Numbered from the stretch's first letter, positions 39,350 to 48,559 are shown. The stretch is DNA of 64,000 nt from Gemmatimonadota bacterium (GCA_014192065.1 BJHH01000002.1:1-64000), one strand, 5' to 3'. The notes: generated by a model from the letters alone, not told the origin. Translations and numbers: made by a program.

Positions 39350-40209
39350 GCCTGCCCACGCCCGTTCCGGTGCAGCACGACCCGCACCACACCCACACAC
39401 ACGCCTACCCCGTCGTCCAGCGGACGACGGTCCGATTTTTCCGAAGAATGAGCCAGGCAGCGCTGGGGTTCTTCGGTGGGTTCGGGGCGCGGGTGCTATT
39501 CCTGCGCGACCTTAAGCGCGCGTTCGGCGAGCCGCGGACCTACTTGCCGCACGTGGCGCGGCAGATGAAGGCCATCGGCGTGGATTCCGTGCCGTTGGTG
39601 GTCATGGTCGCCGCATTCATCGGTGGCGTGATCGCGATCCAAGTGCGCTACCAGCTCTTTCCCGGCATGGGGCTTTCCATTGTCGGCCTTTCGTCACGCC
39701 AGATCACGATCCTCGAGACGGGTCCGCTGCTCACCGGGCTGGTGCTGGCGGGTCGCATCGGCGCAAAGATGACGGCCGAGATCGGGACGATGCGCGTGAC
39801 GGAGCAGATCGACGCACTCGAAACCTTGGCGTACGACCCAGTCGCGTATTTGGTGGTGCCACGCCTCATCGCCGCCGTGATCATGGTGCCGGTGCTGACC
39901 TTGATGGCCGACGTCATTGGCGTCTGCTCGGGCGCGCTAGCGGCGGTGTTCGTGGCCGGCGTGAAAATGTCGGAGTTCAAGGAAGGCGTGCGGCTCGGCT
40001 ATGATCATTTCCAAGTCATTTACAGCCTGATCAAGGCCACGACGTTCGGCGCCGCCATCGCCTATCTCTGCACCTACGAGGGGTACGTCACCATGGCCGG
40101 CGCCGAGGGCGTCGGCAAGTCGACGGCAAAGGCGGTGGTTATTTCCTCGATTTGGATCCTCATCCTCGACGCCGCCACGGCGCTCCTTCTCGCACCATAT
40201 TTGCAATAA
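39346..40209 (+). CDS. mlaE: MlaE/YrbE-type lipid-transport permease
   Basis: 287-aa permease of the MCE (Mla) phospholipid transporter between inner and outer membranes. It has the conserved MlaE core: VVMVAAFIGGVIAIQVRYQL, TGPLLTGLVLAGRIGAKMTAEIG (coupling helix with EIGTM), EQIDALETLAYDPVAYLVVPR and a terminal GVGKSTAKAVVISS. An unusual N-terminal extension of about 30 residues carries a His-rich stretch (HDPHHTHTHAY). It overlaps lptG before it and mlaD after it, both in start/stop overlaps, so LPS export and MCE transport are in one transcript. The MlaF ATPase gene is missing here. Confidence 0.92.
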   Translation: MSLPTPVPVQHDPHHTHTHAYPVVQRTTVRFFRRMSQAALGFFGGFGARVLFLRDLKRAFGEPRTYLPHVARQMKAIGVDSVPLVVMVAAFIGGVIAIQVRYQLFPGMGLSIVGLSSRQITILETGPLLTGLVLAGRIGAKMTAEIGTMRVTEQIDALETLAYDPVAYLVVPRLIAAVIMVPVLTLMADVIGVCSGALAAVFVAGVKMSEFKEGVRLGYDHFQVIYSLIKATTFGAAIAYLCTYEGYVTMAGAEGVGKSTAKAVVISSIWILILDAATALLLAPYLQ

Positions 40210-41090
40210 TGAAACGACGCGATGAAGTACTGGTTGGCATCGTCACGACCATCGCACTGGTCATGGGGTTCATCGGCGCGCTCTGGCTCGCCCGCGGCGG
40301 CCTGAAGCCAGGCTATGTGCTCTTTTCGAAGTTCATCTGGGGCGCTGGCCTGAAGAACGGCCAACCGGTGCTCCTCGCAGGGGTGAATGTCGGATTCGTG
40401 GACGACGTCATGCTCCGCCCTGACGGCATGCTCGTCGTGTCGATGCGTGTGCGGACGGAGTACAAGGTCCCGAAAGGCACGACGGCCACCATCGAGCCGA
40501 ACGGTTTCTTCGGCGACGTGATGGTCGCGCTCAAGCCCAACCAGCCAACGCCAGAAAACTTTGCGGCGGGCGACACGATTCCCTCCGGACGTTCGACCCC
40601 CTCCATCGGCGACGTGCTGATGCGCGTGGATACGCTCGCGGGCCATCTGTCCGCCCTCTCCGGCGCACTGCGCAAAGAGTACGTCGACCAGAAGGGGCTG
40701 ACAGAGATTCGCGAGACTGTCGTCCGCGCCAACTCGCTCTTTGCCGAGTTGCAGAAGGTCGCCGCCAACCAGGACGTGGAGCTGACCAAGACGCAGGCAG
40801 CGCTTCGTCGCGTTGCCAACTCGGTCGACTCGGCGCAGATCCACGCAACGATGGCCGAGATCGGATCCGCCGCATCGAGTATCAAGACGCTGGCGTCGGA
40901 CCTTCGCGCCACGACGGCACGACTCGACTCGCTGACCGACCGGGTCACCAACGGCAAGGGCACCGCCACCCAGCTGCTCAACGACCCCGGCCTTTACAAG
41001 GACATGCGCGGGATGTTGCAGCGACTCGACTCGCTGATGACGGACTTCCAGCAGAACCCGCGCAAGTACATCAAGCTGTCGATCTTCTAA
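40209..41090 (+). CDS. mlaD: MCE-domain protein MlaD
   Basis: 293-aa periplasmic lipid-binding protein anchored by one N-terminal helix (EVLVGIVTTIALVMGFIGAL). The MCE domain (about 38-120) has GAGLKNGQPVLLAGVNVG and IEPNGFFGDVMVALKP, and the rest is a long alpha-helical coiled-coil tail (about 140-285) that could bridge or oligomerise like PqiB or LetB stems. Its ATG overlaps the mlaE stop (TAATG). It is the last gene of the lptF-lptG-mlaE-mlaD unit and is followed by a perfect hairpin. Length is greater than E. coli MlaD (183) because of the tail. Confidence 0.9.
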   Translation: MKRRDEVLVGIVTTIALVMGFIGALWLARGGLKPGYVLFSKFIWGAGLKNGQPVLLAGVNVGFVDDVMLRPDGMLVVSMRVRTEYKVPKGTTATIEPNGFFGDVMVALKPNQPTPENFAAGDTIPSGRSTPSIGDVLMRVDTLAGHLSALSGALRKEYVDQKGLTEIRETVVRANSLFAELQKVAANQDVELTKTQAALRRVANSVDSAQIHATMAEIGSAASSIKTLASDLRATTARLDSLTDRVTNGKGTATQLLNDPGLYKDMRGMLQRLDSLMTDFQQNPRKYIKLSIF

Positions 41091-41105
41091 ATCGCGCAGC
41101 GGCAC

Positions 41106-41149
41106 AAGCGAAGGCCCCGGAGCGCTCACGCGCTCCGGGGCCTTCGCTT
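41106..41149. terminator. Perfect 20-bp terminator stem
   Basis: Two 20-base arms (41106-41125 and 41130-41149) are perfect reverse complements around a TCAC loop. It closes the lptF-mlaD operon and faces the receptor gene from the other side. Confidence 0.9.
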
Positions 41150-41163
41150 ACACAGAACCCAGA

Positions 41164-44100
41164 CTAGAAGCTGTACTTCACGCTCAGCTGCATGCTGTAG
41201 AAGTTCGACGCGGTCGTCTGCGACCGGAAGAACGCACCGTTGTAGCTGTTCGACGGCTGGGTGTTGTTCATGACAGACTGGTTGAACGTCACGATCGGCA
41301 CTGACGTGTTGAGCGGGCCGGCGGTACGGCCGGTCTGCGTCAGGATCGACTGCTGCGGGAATCCGCTCAGCGTAGCGCCGCGAATCTGGCCCCACTCACG
41401 ATTCAGTAGGTTCATGAAGTTGAAGACATCGAGCTGAACCGACACGCGCTGGTTTCTGAAGCCGGGGAACCGTTGACGCACCGAGACGTCGGCCCGGTTC
41501 TGCCACGGCGTGGTGCATGAGTCACGCGTCATGATCTGCCCGCGTTGCGCATCGAGGCACTTGTTCGCCGAGATGAACTTGTCGAACGCCGCTTCCTGCG
41601 AGGCGGCCGTGATCGTGCCCGCGGCAGCGAACTGCCAGCGCTTCGGATCTGCCGTGCCGGTCGGGATGTAGACGGCGTCGTTGGTGTTGATGCCGTCGCC
41701 GTTCAGGTCGGCGCTGGCGGTGTGGTAGGTGATCGGGAAGCCCGACTGCGCCTCGTAGTACCAGGTGAGGTCGGTCGTCTTCCACGGCATCGTGTACGAA
41801 CCGAACAGCATGATGCGGTGCGGCCGCTCGAACGCCGACGTCGTCGGCGTGTCGTCCGTCTGTAGACCCTCGTAGTTGCGGCCGTTCTGGAAGTTCGACA
41901 CGGCACGATCGGAGGTCATGCTTTGGACATCCTTCGACTGCATGTACGTGTACGAGACGGTCACGTCCAAGTCGTTGTCGAACCGCTTCTTCACCTGGCC
42001 CGTCAACGTGTAGTTGTAGTCCTTGCGCTGGTTGGTCACGTAGTAGATGCCCTGGCTGAACGCCACGGCCGGACCACCCAAGAAGTTGATGACCTTCTGT
42101 CCTGCGTTGGTCACTGCCCCCGACGCCGTGATCGTATCGGCGTACAGCGTGCGGCCATTGATGTCCGTGTAGGGCACGCCATTCACGAAGCGCGGTCCCT
42201 TGAGGTTCTTGTCAATGGTCATGATGCCGTTGATGGCCTTGCGGTACAGGGCCTCGAACGTGAACACCGCCCCGTATGGCAGCTGGCGATCGAACCCGAG
42301 CGAACCGACGGCGTACTGCGGATACTTGAAGTTCGGATCCGTCGCGTTGGCAACGTTCGTTCCTGCCACGCCAGGGAGCGGCTCGGGCAGGCCAGCGCAC
42401 GACTTCGGCAACTTGGTCACGTCGGTTGTGAATGCCGGCGTGGCCGTTCCGGTGCACGAGAGCGACACGTAGCCCACACCGTTGGTGCTGTACGGATTGC
42501 CGATCAGGATGAACGGTGGCGGCGCCGTAAACACTCCGATCGTACCGCGCACCTGGTTCTGGCGGTCACCCGTCGGATCCCAGTTAAAGCCGAGTCGCGG
42601 CGACCAGAGAACCTGGGACTTCGGTGTCGCATCGGTACGAACCGGCGGCAGACCGGCTTTCTGGAACTGCGCGATAATCGAGTCGTTCCTCGGCGGCTTG
42701 TCGAGGAAGGTCGGCATATCAGCGCGAAGACCATAGCTGACGGTCAGCCTCGGGCTCACTTCCCACTTGTCCTGCGCGTAGACCGACGCCTGCTGCACGT
42801 TGAACACCGCCGCGCCGGCGCCGCCGTTCACGTAGCCCACCGCGTATCCGCTCGGCGTGCCCGCTTCCAGCGCGGTCATGCTCGGGAACTTCCACACGCC
42901 CAACGCCTGCTGCGGGAAGTTGTTGTAGATGTAGGTCCGTTCGTAGCGGCCGCCGAAGAGGTACGTGTGGTCGCCTTTCGGAATGGTAAAGTTGTCGGCG
43001 ATCTCGAGAATGCGCTCCTTGAGCGCATTGCCGGGCGAAAACTGCTCCGAGCCGAAGGTCGCGGCGATCGTGCCACCTGAGACGCGGGTCACCGGAAGGC
43101 TCATTTCGGGAAGCGGCTTGCCCGGAAGAATGCGCTGGTCCTGGATCGTGTTGTAGCCGCTAAAGAACTCGTTCGTCTTGCCACCAGCGAACGCACTGTA
43201 GAGATGGAGCGTGGACGAATAGTTGGTGTTCTTGCTGCTGAACGCGTTCGACGTGAGCCGGAACCCCGTGCTCTGCACGGTCGGCGAGGCGTTGTACGAC
43301 GTGTTGCTGCGGCTGAAGCTCACGTTCTCCGCCGTGTTGTACAGCTGGCGGAACACGAGCCGGTTGTTGTCATTGACCAGATAGTCGAGTCGCATCGACA
43401 CGTTCTGCAGCGGGTTGTCGATCGAGACCTTTCCGCCATCGCCGACGTCAACGCCCTTCGCCTTCATGATCGAGACGATGCGCGCGATCGTGTCAGCGAA
43501 GACCAATCCGGCGTCAGTGGCCGTCGCGCCGACGTACGTACCGGCCGCCGGGCTGCTGCGCTGCTGGAAATCTGGCGCGATAAAAATGTGCAACTTGTCC
43601 TTGATGATCGGGCCACCAACATAGAACCCGAACTGCGACACCTTGAGCTTGCCGTCCTTGATGAACTGCTCTGGCGAGGCGAGGGACGGGTCGCGGTAGG
43701 TGTATCCGGCGCCGCCGGTCCAGGTGTTCGTCCCGTTCTTCGTGATCATGTTCACGGCCATGCCGGCGAAGTTGCCCTGCCGAACGTCGGCCGGCGCCAT
43801 CAGCACCTGGAACTCCTTGACGGCATCGAGCGAAATCAGGCGGCCGTTCGCAGCCGAGCCCGGGACGCCACCACTGGAGTTGAGGTTGAACCGGTCATTC
43901 TGGTTCGCACCGTCAATCGTGTAGTTGTTATAGCGGTTGTATGCACCGCCGGCGGACGGGCCGCCCGTGGTATTGGCCTGCACCTGCGGGACAAATTTCA
44001 CGGCCTGCGTCACATCGCGACCGAGCGACGCGATGCGGGCGAGTTGGCTCCCGCTGATCGACGTCTCGGCGCCAGTACGCGAGGAGGTGAACGTGTTGTC

Positions 44101-44481
44101 GGCCGACGAGGTGACGGTCACGGCCGTGAGCTGCGCGGCCTGTGTCTTCAGCGCGAAGTCGATGGACGCGGTCTGGCCGAGGCTCACCGAAAAGCCGTCG
44201 CGCGTCACCGGTGCGAAACCGATGCGGCGCGCCGTCACGGCAAACCCGGGGCCGACATCAAGGTTGGTGATGACGTAGCGGCCATTGGCGCGCGTCGTCG
44301 TCGCCGACTTGAAACCGGTGGTGGTGTTGACCACAACGATCTGCACGTCCGTAAGCGGAGTACCGCTCGTGTCACGAACCGTGCCGCCGATGGATCCGGT
44401 GGTGATCTGGGCTGAAGCAGTGGTGGCAACGCACAAGACCGCGAGGGCGGCAAGCGCGACGCGCAAACGAGATAGGATCAT
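41164..44481 (-). CDS. Oar-like TonB-dependent receptor with N-terminal CarboxypepD_reg domain
   Basis: 1105-aa outer-membrane protein of the Oar/TonB-dependent transporter type. Signal peptide (RVALAALAVLCVATTASAQ), carboxypeptidase-regulatory-like domain (about 25-110: GSIGGTVRDTSGTPLTDVQI, ANGRYVITNLDVG), plug (about 120-260: TISGSQ-like, NNYTIDGANQNDRFN, AVKEFQVL, GNFAGMAVNMITKNG) and a large barrel ending SVKYSF. ATG at 44481 is chosen because GGGG lies 8-11 bases upstream and it starts the signal peptide. Myxococcus Oar has this layout and is linked to cell-surface and developmental functions; substrates may include proteins or oligosaccharides. It is a single-gene unit. Confidence 0.9.
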   Translation of the reverse strand: MILSRLRVALAALAVLCVATTASAQITTGSIGGTVRDTSGTPLTDVQIVVVNTTTGFKSATTTRANGRYVITNLDVGPGFAVTARRIGFAPVTRDGFSVSLGQTASIDFALKTQAAQLTAVTVTSSADNTFTSSRTGAETSISGSQLARIASLGRDVTQAVKFVPQVQANTTGGPSAGGAYNRYNNYTIDGANQNDRFNLNSSGGVPGSAANGRLISLDAVKEFQVLMAPADVRQGNFAGMAVNMITKNGTNTWTGGAGYTYRDPSLASPEQFIKDGKLKVSQFGFYVGGPIIKDKLHIFIAPDFQQRSSPAAGTYVGATATDAGLVFADTIARIVSIMKAKGVDVGDGGKVSIDNPLQNVSMRLDYLVNDNNRLVFRQLYNTAENVSFSRSNTSYNASPTVQSTGFRLTSNAFSSKNTNYSSTLHLYSAFAGGKTNEFFSGYNTIQDQRILPGKPLPEMSLPVTRVSGGTIAATFGSEQFSPGNALKERILEIADNFTIPKGDHTYLFGGRYERTYIYNNFPQQALGVWKFPSMTALEAGTPSGYAVGYVNGGAGAAVFNVQQASVYAQDKWEVSPRLTVSYGLRADMPTFLDKPPRNDSIIAQFQKAGLPPVRTDATPKSQVLWSPRLGFNWDPTGDRQNQVRGTIGVFTAPPPFILIGNPYSTNGVGYVSLSCTGTATPAFTTDVTKLPKSCAGLPEPLPGVAGTNVANATDPNFKYPQYAVGSLGFDRQLPYGAVFTFEALYRKAINGIMTIDKNLKGPRFVNGVPYTDINGRTLYADTITASGAVTNAGQKVINFLGGPAVAFSQGIYYVTNQRKDYNYTLTGQVKKRFDNDLDVTVSYTYMQSKDVQSMTSDRAVSNFQNGRNYEGLQTDDTPTTSAFERPHRIMLFGSYTMPWKTTDLTWYYEAQSGFPITYHTASADLNGDGINTNDAVYIPTGTADPKRWQFAAAGTITAASQEAAFDKFISANKCLDAQRGQIMTRDSCTTPWQNRADVSVRQRFPGFRNQRVSVQLDVFNFMNLLNREWGQIRGATLSGFPQQSILTQTGRTAGPLNTSVPIVTFNQSVMNNTQPSNSYNGAFFRSQTTASNFYSMQLSVKYSF

Positions 44482-44526
44482 GTCGAACATCCCCACATGG
44501 ATGAGAGGGAAACACTTCGTGCTAAG

Positions 44527-44555
44527 AAGATAGGGACGCCCGGTGGACCGCACAA
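44527..44555 (-). promoter_or_regulatory. Sigma-70-like promoter of the Oar-like receptor
   Basis: Reading on the minus strand: TTGTGC, a 17-base spacer and TATCTT, about 45 bases before the chosen ATG. Three and four consensus matches at ideal spacing. Confidence 0.4.
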
Positions 44556-44651
44556 CGCTGAAACACGCGTTTTACAGGTTCGCGACAGAGTGCCCCCCCC
44601 TTACGTGGCCACCGATGGCATGTGGGCCAGTGGCGGTCCAAGGGTGGCCGA

Positions 44652-46022
44652 CTAGGCGGTGACGCGCTTGCGCACAAAGAGGTAGTAGACCGGCACGCCG
44701 GCTGCGACGACACCAAGTACGGCCAGCGTGCTCATACGGCTCGACGGCTGGATGATCGCGTTCCCCAGAAGGAACAACACGCTCGCCACGAACAGCAGGG
44801 GCACAAACGGGTAGAGCGGCACCCGGAATGAGGGGTTGTAACCCGGACGCCCACGCAGCCGGAAAATCGCCGCTACCGCAAGCGCATAGAAGGGAAGGAA
44901 CCCCGTCACAAAGGCATCGGCGAGCGACTCAAAGGTACCGAGCAGCACGAACGCGGCACCGAGCGCCGCCACCAGCGCGATCGCGATCCACGGCGTCCCA
45001 CGCGTGGGATGCACCTTGGCAAAGATCGGGAAAAACAGCTTGTCCTCGGCCATGGCAAAAAACACCCGCGGACTCGTCAGGAGCACCGCGTTCAGGGTGC
45101 CAAATGTCGACAGCATCACCGTTACCGACACGAGCAACTCCCCGCTCGACCCGATCACCTTTTTCGCGACGTCGGCGGCGACGAGCTTCGACTGCCGAAT
45201 CTCCTCAACGGGCAACACGGCCAGATAGGCGACGTTCGCTGCCAGATAGATGATCAGTACGAGGATCGTGCCACCGATGAGTGCGCGCGGCAAGTTGCGC
45301 TGCGGATCCTTCACCTCGCCGGCGTTGTACGCCAGATCTGCCCAACCGTCAAACGCCCAGAGCGTGGAGACGAGGGCCAGCCCGAACGCGGCCGTGGTGA
45401 TGCTGCCGGCCGGCAACGCTGGCGTGAAGTTGCCGCCAGTCTGAGGCAGTCCAATCAACAGTGCCACCAGCACGATAAACAGGAGCCCGCCGTATTTGGC
45501 GAGCACCGTGACGTTGACCACCACCGACGACGCGCGCACACCCACGATGTTGAACAGCCCGGTGGCGGCGATCGCCGCCACCGCCGTCCAGCGCACGTTC
45601 ATGACCTCTTCTGCTGCCTGCGGATTGCGACCCATCACCCGGAACGAGTACTCGGCGAAGGTGATCGAGATAGCGCCGAGCGAGGCCGCCCGGATCATGA
45701 CCAACTGGCCCCAGCCAAAGAGGAACCCGGTGACGTCGCCCCAGGCCTCGCGGCAGAACACATACACGCCGCCCGTTTTGGGCAGCGCACTTGCTAATTC
45801 GGCAAGGGTCAGGGCGCCGCAGATGGCGAACACGCCGCCGACGACCCACACCGAGAGCATCGGCAGCGGACCAGGCAGTTTGTCGGCGATCCCAGCCGGC
45901 GACCGGAAAATTCCGGAGCCGATGGTCGAGCCGATCACAATGGCGATCGCGCTCCAGAGGCCGATACGGCGCTCGAGTACGCGGGGGGCGGACACTCCGG
46001 CTGCTGCGGATGATTCTGCCAT
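44652..46022 (-). CDS. APC-family amino-acid permease
   Basis: 456-aa, twelve-helix amino acid/polyamine/organocation transporter. N-terminal signature RRIGLWSAIAIVIGSTIGSG with IFRSPAGIA (unwound TM1 substrate site), EAWGDVTGFLFGWGQLV in TM3, FDGWADLAYNAGEVKDPQRN in the TM6-7 region (the GEVKDP motif is typical of the LAT/YfnA-type branch) and a hydrophobic C-terminus. Substrate cannot be assigned. It is divergent from the COX2-like small protein with a 67-base gap. A second APC permease lies 1.2 kb away with about the same architecture. Confidence 0.88.
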   Translation of the reverse strand: MAESSAAAGVSAPRVLERRIGLWSAIAIVIGSTIGSGIFRSPAGIADKLPGPLPMLSVWVVGGVFAICGALTLAELASALPKTGGVYVFCREAWGDVTGFLFGWGQLVMIRAASLGAISITFAEYSFRVMGRNPQAAEEVMNVRWTAVAAIAATGLFNIVGVRASSVVVNVTVLAKYGGLLFIVLVALLIGLPQTGGNFTPALPAGSITTAAFGLALVSTLWAFDGWADLAYNAGEVKDPQRNLPRALIGGTILVLIIYLAANVAYLAVLPVEEIRQSKLVAADVAKKVIGSSGELLVSVTVMLSTFGTLNAVLLTSPRVFFAMAEDKLFFPIFAKVHPTRGTPWIAIALVAALGAAFVLLGTFESLADAFVTGFLPFYALAVAAIFRLRGRPGYNPSFRVPLYPFVPLLFVASVLFLLGNAIIQPSSRMSTLAVLGVVAAGVPVYYLFVRKRVTA

Positions 46023-46089
46023 GCGCCAATGCTACCGTAGAGGCCGTCAATCCGCGAGCTTTCGGTCTACCCCGAAGACCGGAACCGCC

Positions 46090-46371
46090 GTGGCTACACC
46101 GCTCGCCGAAATTCTATTCATCACCATTGCCGCCGTCATCGCCTTGTCGCAATGGTTGATCCTGCGTTCGACGGCGCGCGGCATGCAGCACAAGGCAGCC
46201 CAGTCGGCCGACGGCGTGCAGCGCGGCAGCGCCGGCCGGGCGCTCGAGTGGACATACGCCATCGTCCCCGCGATCGCACTCGTGTTCCTGCTCGGCTGTG
46301 CTTGGCGCGCCATGCACCCGACGGCCGTCGAGGTCGAAGGTGTCGCGCCATCTACGGGTATCGAGTCATGA
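46090..46371 (+). CDS. COX2-transmembrane-like small protein
   Basis: 93-aa membrane protein from GTG (46090). Two helices are predicted: AEILFITIAAVIALSQWLIL and, after a polar loop, LEWTYAIVPAIALVFLLGCAW. The second matches the TM2 signature of cytochrome c oxidase subunit II (E-x-x-W-T-x-x-P-A-x-x-L), and the C-terminus begins like the link to the CuA domain, but no CuA domain (no CxxxC) follows; it ends after about 20 residues. Its stop overlaps the ctaB ATG (ATGA), so it is made with the haem O synthase. Possible oxidase assembly or accessory subunit; function unproven. Confidence 0.6.
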   Translation: MATPLAEILFITIAAVIALSQWLILRSTARGMQHKAAQSADGVQRGSAGRALEWTYAIVPAIALVFLLGCAWRAMHPTAVEVEGVAPSTGIES

Positions 46372-47258
46372 CGGGCTCTCCCGTGGTGCCACGCCAGCCG
46401 CTGGCGGCCGACATCCTCACGCTCACGAAGCCGCGCATCATCTCGCTGCTGCTCGTCACGACCGTGATGCCGATGTACGCCGCCGGCTCGCCGAGCATTT
46501 CGCTGGTCCTCATCGTCATGCTCGGCGGCTACCTCATGGCCGGCGGCGCCAATGCGGTCAACATGTACTTCGATCGCGACATCGACGGCGTCATGGTGCG
46601 CACGCGCACTAGGCCAATCCCGTCGGGGCGCATGGCGCCGCAGGCCGTGATGGCATTTGGCATCGCCAGCGCAACCGCCGCCACCTTCCTGCTTGGGCGG
46701 TTCGTGAATCCGCTCTCCGCCGCCCTCGCCCTCGGCGGATTCTACACGTACGTGTTCGTGTACACGCGCTGGCTCAAGCGGTCCACGCCCCAGAACATCG
46801 TGCTCGGCGGCGCCGCCGGTGCCTTTCCGCCGCTCGTCGGATGGGCAGCGGTCACCAATACGGTCGACCTCAAGTCGGTACTGCTGTTCCTGATCGTGTT
46901 CTATTGGACACCACCGCACTTTTGGGCGCTCGCACTCAACAAGCAGGTGGACTACGGCAACGCGGGCGTGCCAATGGCCCCCAACGCGTGGGGCACGCGC
47001 GAGACGATCGACCAGGTGCTCTGGTACAGCTTCTTGCTGGTGGCGCTCACCCTGCTTCCCGTCTGCTTCGGGATGTTCGGCCTGCCGTACCTCGGCGCAG
47101 CGCTCTTTCTTGGCGGCTGGTTTATCCGGGACGCGTGGCGGGTTTGGCGTCAGCGTGACACGGGTGAGTGGAGCGCGCCGGCCTGGAAACTCTACAAGTT
47201 TTCGCTGCTTTATCTCGCGCTGATCTTTGCCGCGATGGCGGTAGACCGCCACGTGTAG
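46368..47258 (+). CDS. ctaB: Protoheme IX farnesyltransferase (haem O synthase)
   Basis: 296-aa membrane prenyltransferase converting haem B to haem O with farnesyl diphosphate, for haem-copper oxidases. UbiA-type motifs: ILTLTKPRIISLLLVTT, the first Asp motif NMYFDRDIDGVM, RTRTRPIPSGRM, the second motif YTRWLKRSTPQNIVLGG and YWTPPHFWALAL. About nine helices. It is translationally coupled to the COX2-like protein. Its last 49 bases overlap the 3' end of the convergent permease gene. No oxidase structural genes or ctaA are in the window. Confidence 0.96.
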   Translation: MTGSPVVPRQPLAADILTLTKPRIISLLLVTTVMPMYAAGSPSISLVLIVMLGGYLMAGGANAVNMYFDRDIDGVMVRTRTRPIPSGRMAPQAVMAFGIASATAATFLLGRFVNPLSAALALGGFYTYVFVYTRWLKRSTPQNIVLGGAAGAFPPLVGWAAVTNTVDLKSVLLFLIVFYWTPPHFWALALNKQVDYGNAGVPMAPNAWGTRETIDQVLWYSFLLVALTLLPVCFGMFGLPYLGAALFLGGWFIRDAWRVWRQRDTGEWSAPAWKLYKFSLLYLALIFAAMAVDRHV

Positions 47259-48559
47259 AGCAATGCGCCGGCAGCGAGCATCGCCGTGCCGGCCAGCGAC
47301 ATCAGCGGCGCCGACACCCAGGCGCTCGCCACACCGACGACGGCGCAGGCAACAAACGCCGCCGGCAGCACGGGATACCACGCTACGCGGTACGGACGCA
47401 CGGCGTCGGGGCGCCGGCGGCGCAGCCGAAACACCGCGGCGGCGGCGAGTCCGAAGAAGACCCAGTCGGCAAACACCACGCCGGACAGGAGCGACCCGAG
47501 CGAGCCCCGCGTCGCGAAGAGCAGCACGAGCGACCAGCCGCCGAGGAGCAGCAACGCCACGTGCGGCGACCCAAAACGCGGATGCACGCGAGACGCGAAC
47601 CCAAAGAGCGTCCCGTCATGTCCCAGCGCGAACAGTACGCGTGCGTTCGTCAGGAGCGCGACGTTCACGAACCCAAAGATCGAGAGCATCGCCGCGATCG
47701 TGATCGCCCTCGCGCCGGCATCGCCGACGAGGCGCTGCGCCGTGTCCGCCGCAACAGCGTTGCTGACGGCGAGCCCGTCCCGGCCAAGCGCGTTGAGATA
47801 GGCCACGTTCGCACCCACGTAGACCACAATGACGATGGCGATGCCAATCATGAGCGCACGCGGTAGCGTGCGCGCCGGGTCGCGGATCTCGCCGGCCACC
47901 ATGTTCGTCTGTTGCCAGCCGCCAATCGTGAACAACACGGCGACGAACGCCGTGGCGAGACCTGGCCCCAGGGCGGGAGGCGGCGGTGCCGTTGGGGCGA
48001 CGAGCGGTGCAACGGGCGTCAGCACGACGCCCGCCACGATCAGCGCGGCAAGTGCCACGAGCTTTGACACAGTGAAAATATTGGCGGCGATCGTTCCGGG
48101 TTTGACCCCACGGAGGTTCAGCACCGTGACGACGGTAATCGTGATCGCGGCGATACCCATCGGGCCGCCGACCGGGTCGACGGGCACAAATCGCGCGAGA
48201 TAGTGGCCGAAACTCAGCGCCACGGCGGCGATCGCACCGCTGGCGATCATGAGCAGAATCATCCATCCGTGCAGGAAGGCCGCCAGCGGCCCGAACGCCT
48301 CACGGATGTACACGTACGGACCGCCTGCCTCGGGAAACATCGCGCCGAGTTCGGCGAAGGTGAGCGCGCCGGCGAGGGCCACGGCGCCTCCAATAATCCA
48401 GACGCCCAAAATCCACGACGCGCTCGGGAGCGCCAGCGCCACGTCGTGCGGCGTGAAGAAGATGCCGCTGCCGATGATCCCGCCGACCACGAGCAGCGAC
48501 GCCGAGGCGAGGCCGAGCTCGCGCCTCAGCGCGGGGGTGGTGGCGGTGGGTGCGACCAT
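47210..48559 (-). CDS. APC-family amino-acid permease
   Basis: 449-aa twelve-helix transporter of the APC superfamily. TM1 region LGLASASLLVVGGIIGSGIF, then EAGGPYVYIREAFGPLAAFL, FTIGGWQQTNMVAGEIRDPART (TM6-7 loop motif) and a hydrophobic end. It resembles the other permease in the window in layout but not closely in sequence, so it is probably an old paralogue with a different substrate. The 3' end overlaps ctaB by 49 bases, convergently. It begins only one base after the stop of the M24 peptidase gene downstream... the M24 gene lies upstream on the other side of its start, and both read leftwards, so cotranscription is possible. Confidence 0.86.
   Translation of the reverse strand: MVAPTATTPALRRELGLASASLLVVGGIIGSGIFFTPHDVALALPSASWILGVWIIGGAVALAGALTFAELGAMFPEAGGPYVYIREAFGPLAAFLHGWMILLMIASGAIAAVALSFGHYLARFVPVDPVGGPMGIAAITITVVTVLNLRGVKPGTIAANIFTVSKLVALAALIVAGVVLTPVAPLVAPTAPPPPALGPGLATAFVAVLFTIGGWQQTNMVAGEIRDPARTLPRALMIGIAIVIVVYVGANVAYLNALGRDGLAVSNAVAADTAQRLVGDAGARAITIAAMLSIFGFVNVALLTNARVLFALGHDGTLFGFASRVHPRFGSPHVALLLLGGWSLVLLFATRGSLGSLLSGVVFADWVFFGLAAAAVFRLRRRRPDAVRPYRVAWYPVLPAAFVACAVVGVASAWVSAPLMSLAGTAMLAAGALLYTWRSTAIAAKISAR

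Noticed and set aside
44591-44598. Run of eight C in the gap after the APC permease start region
   Set aside because: Intergenic and outside coding frames, so no phase variation of a gene can be argued.
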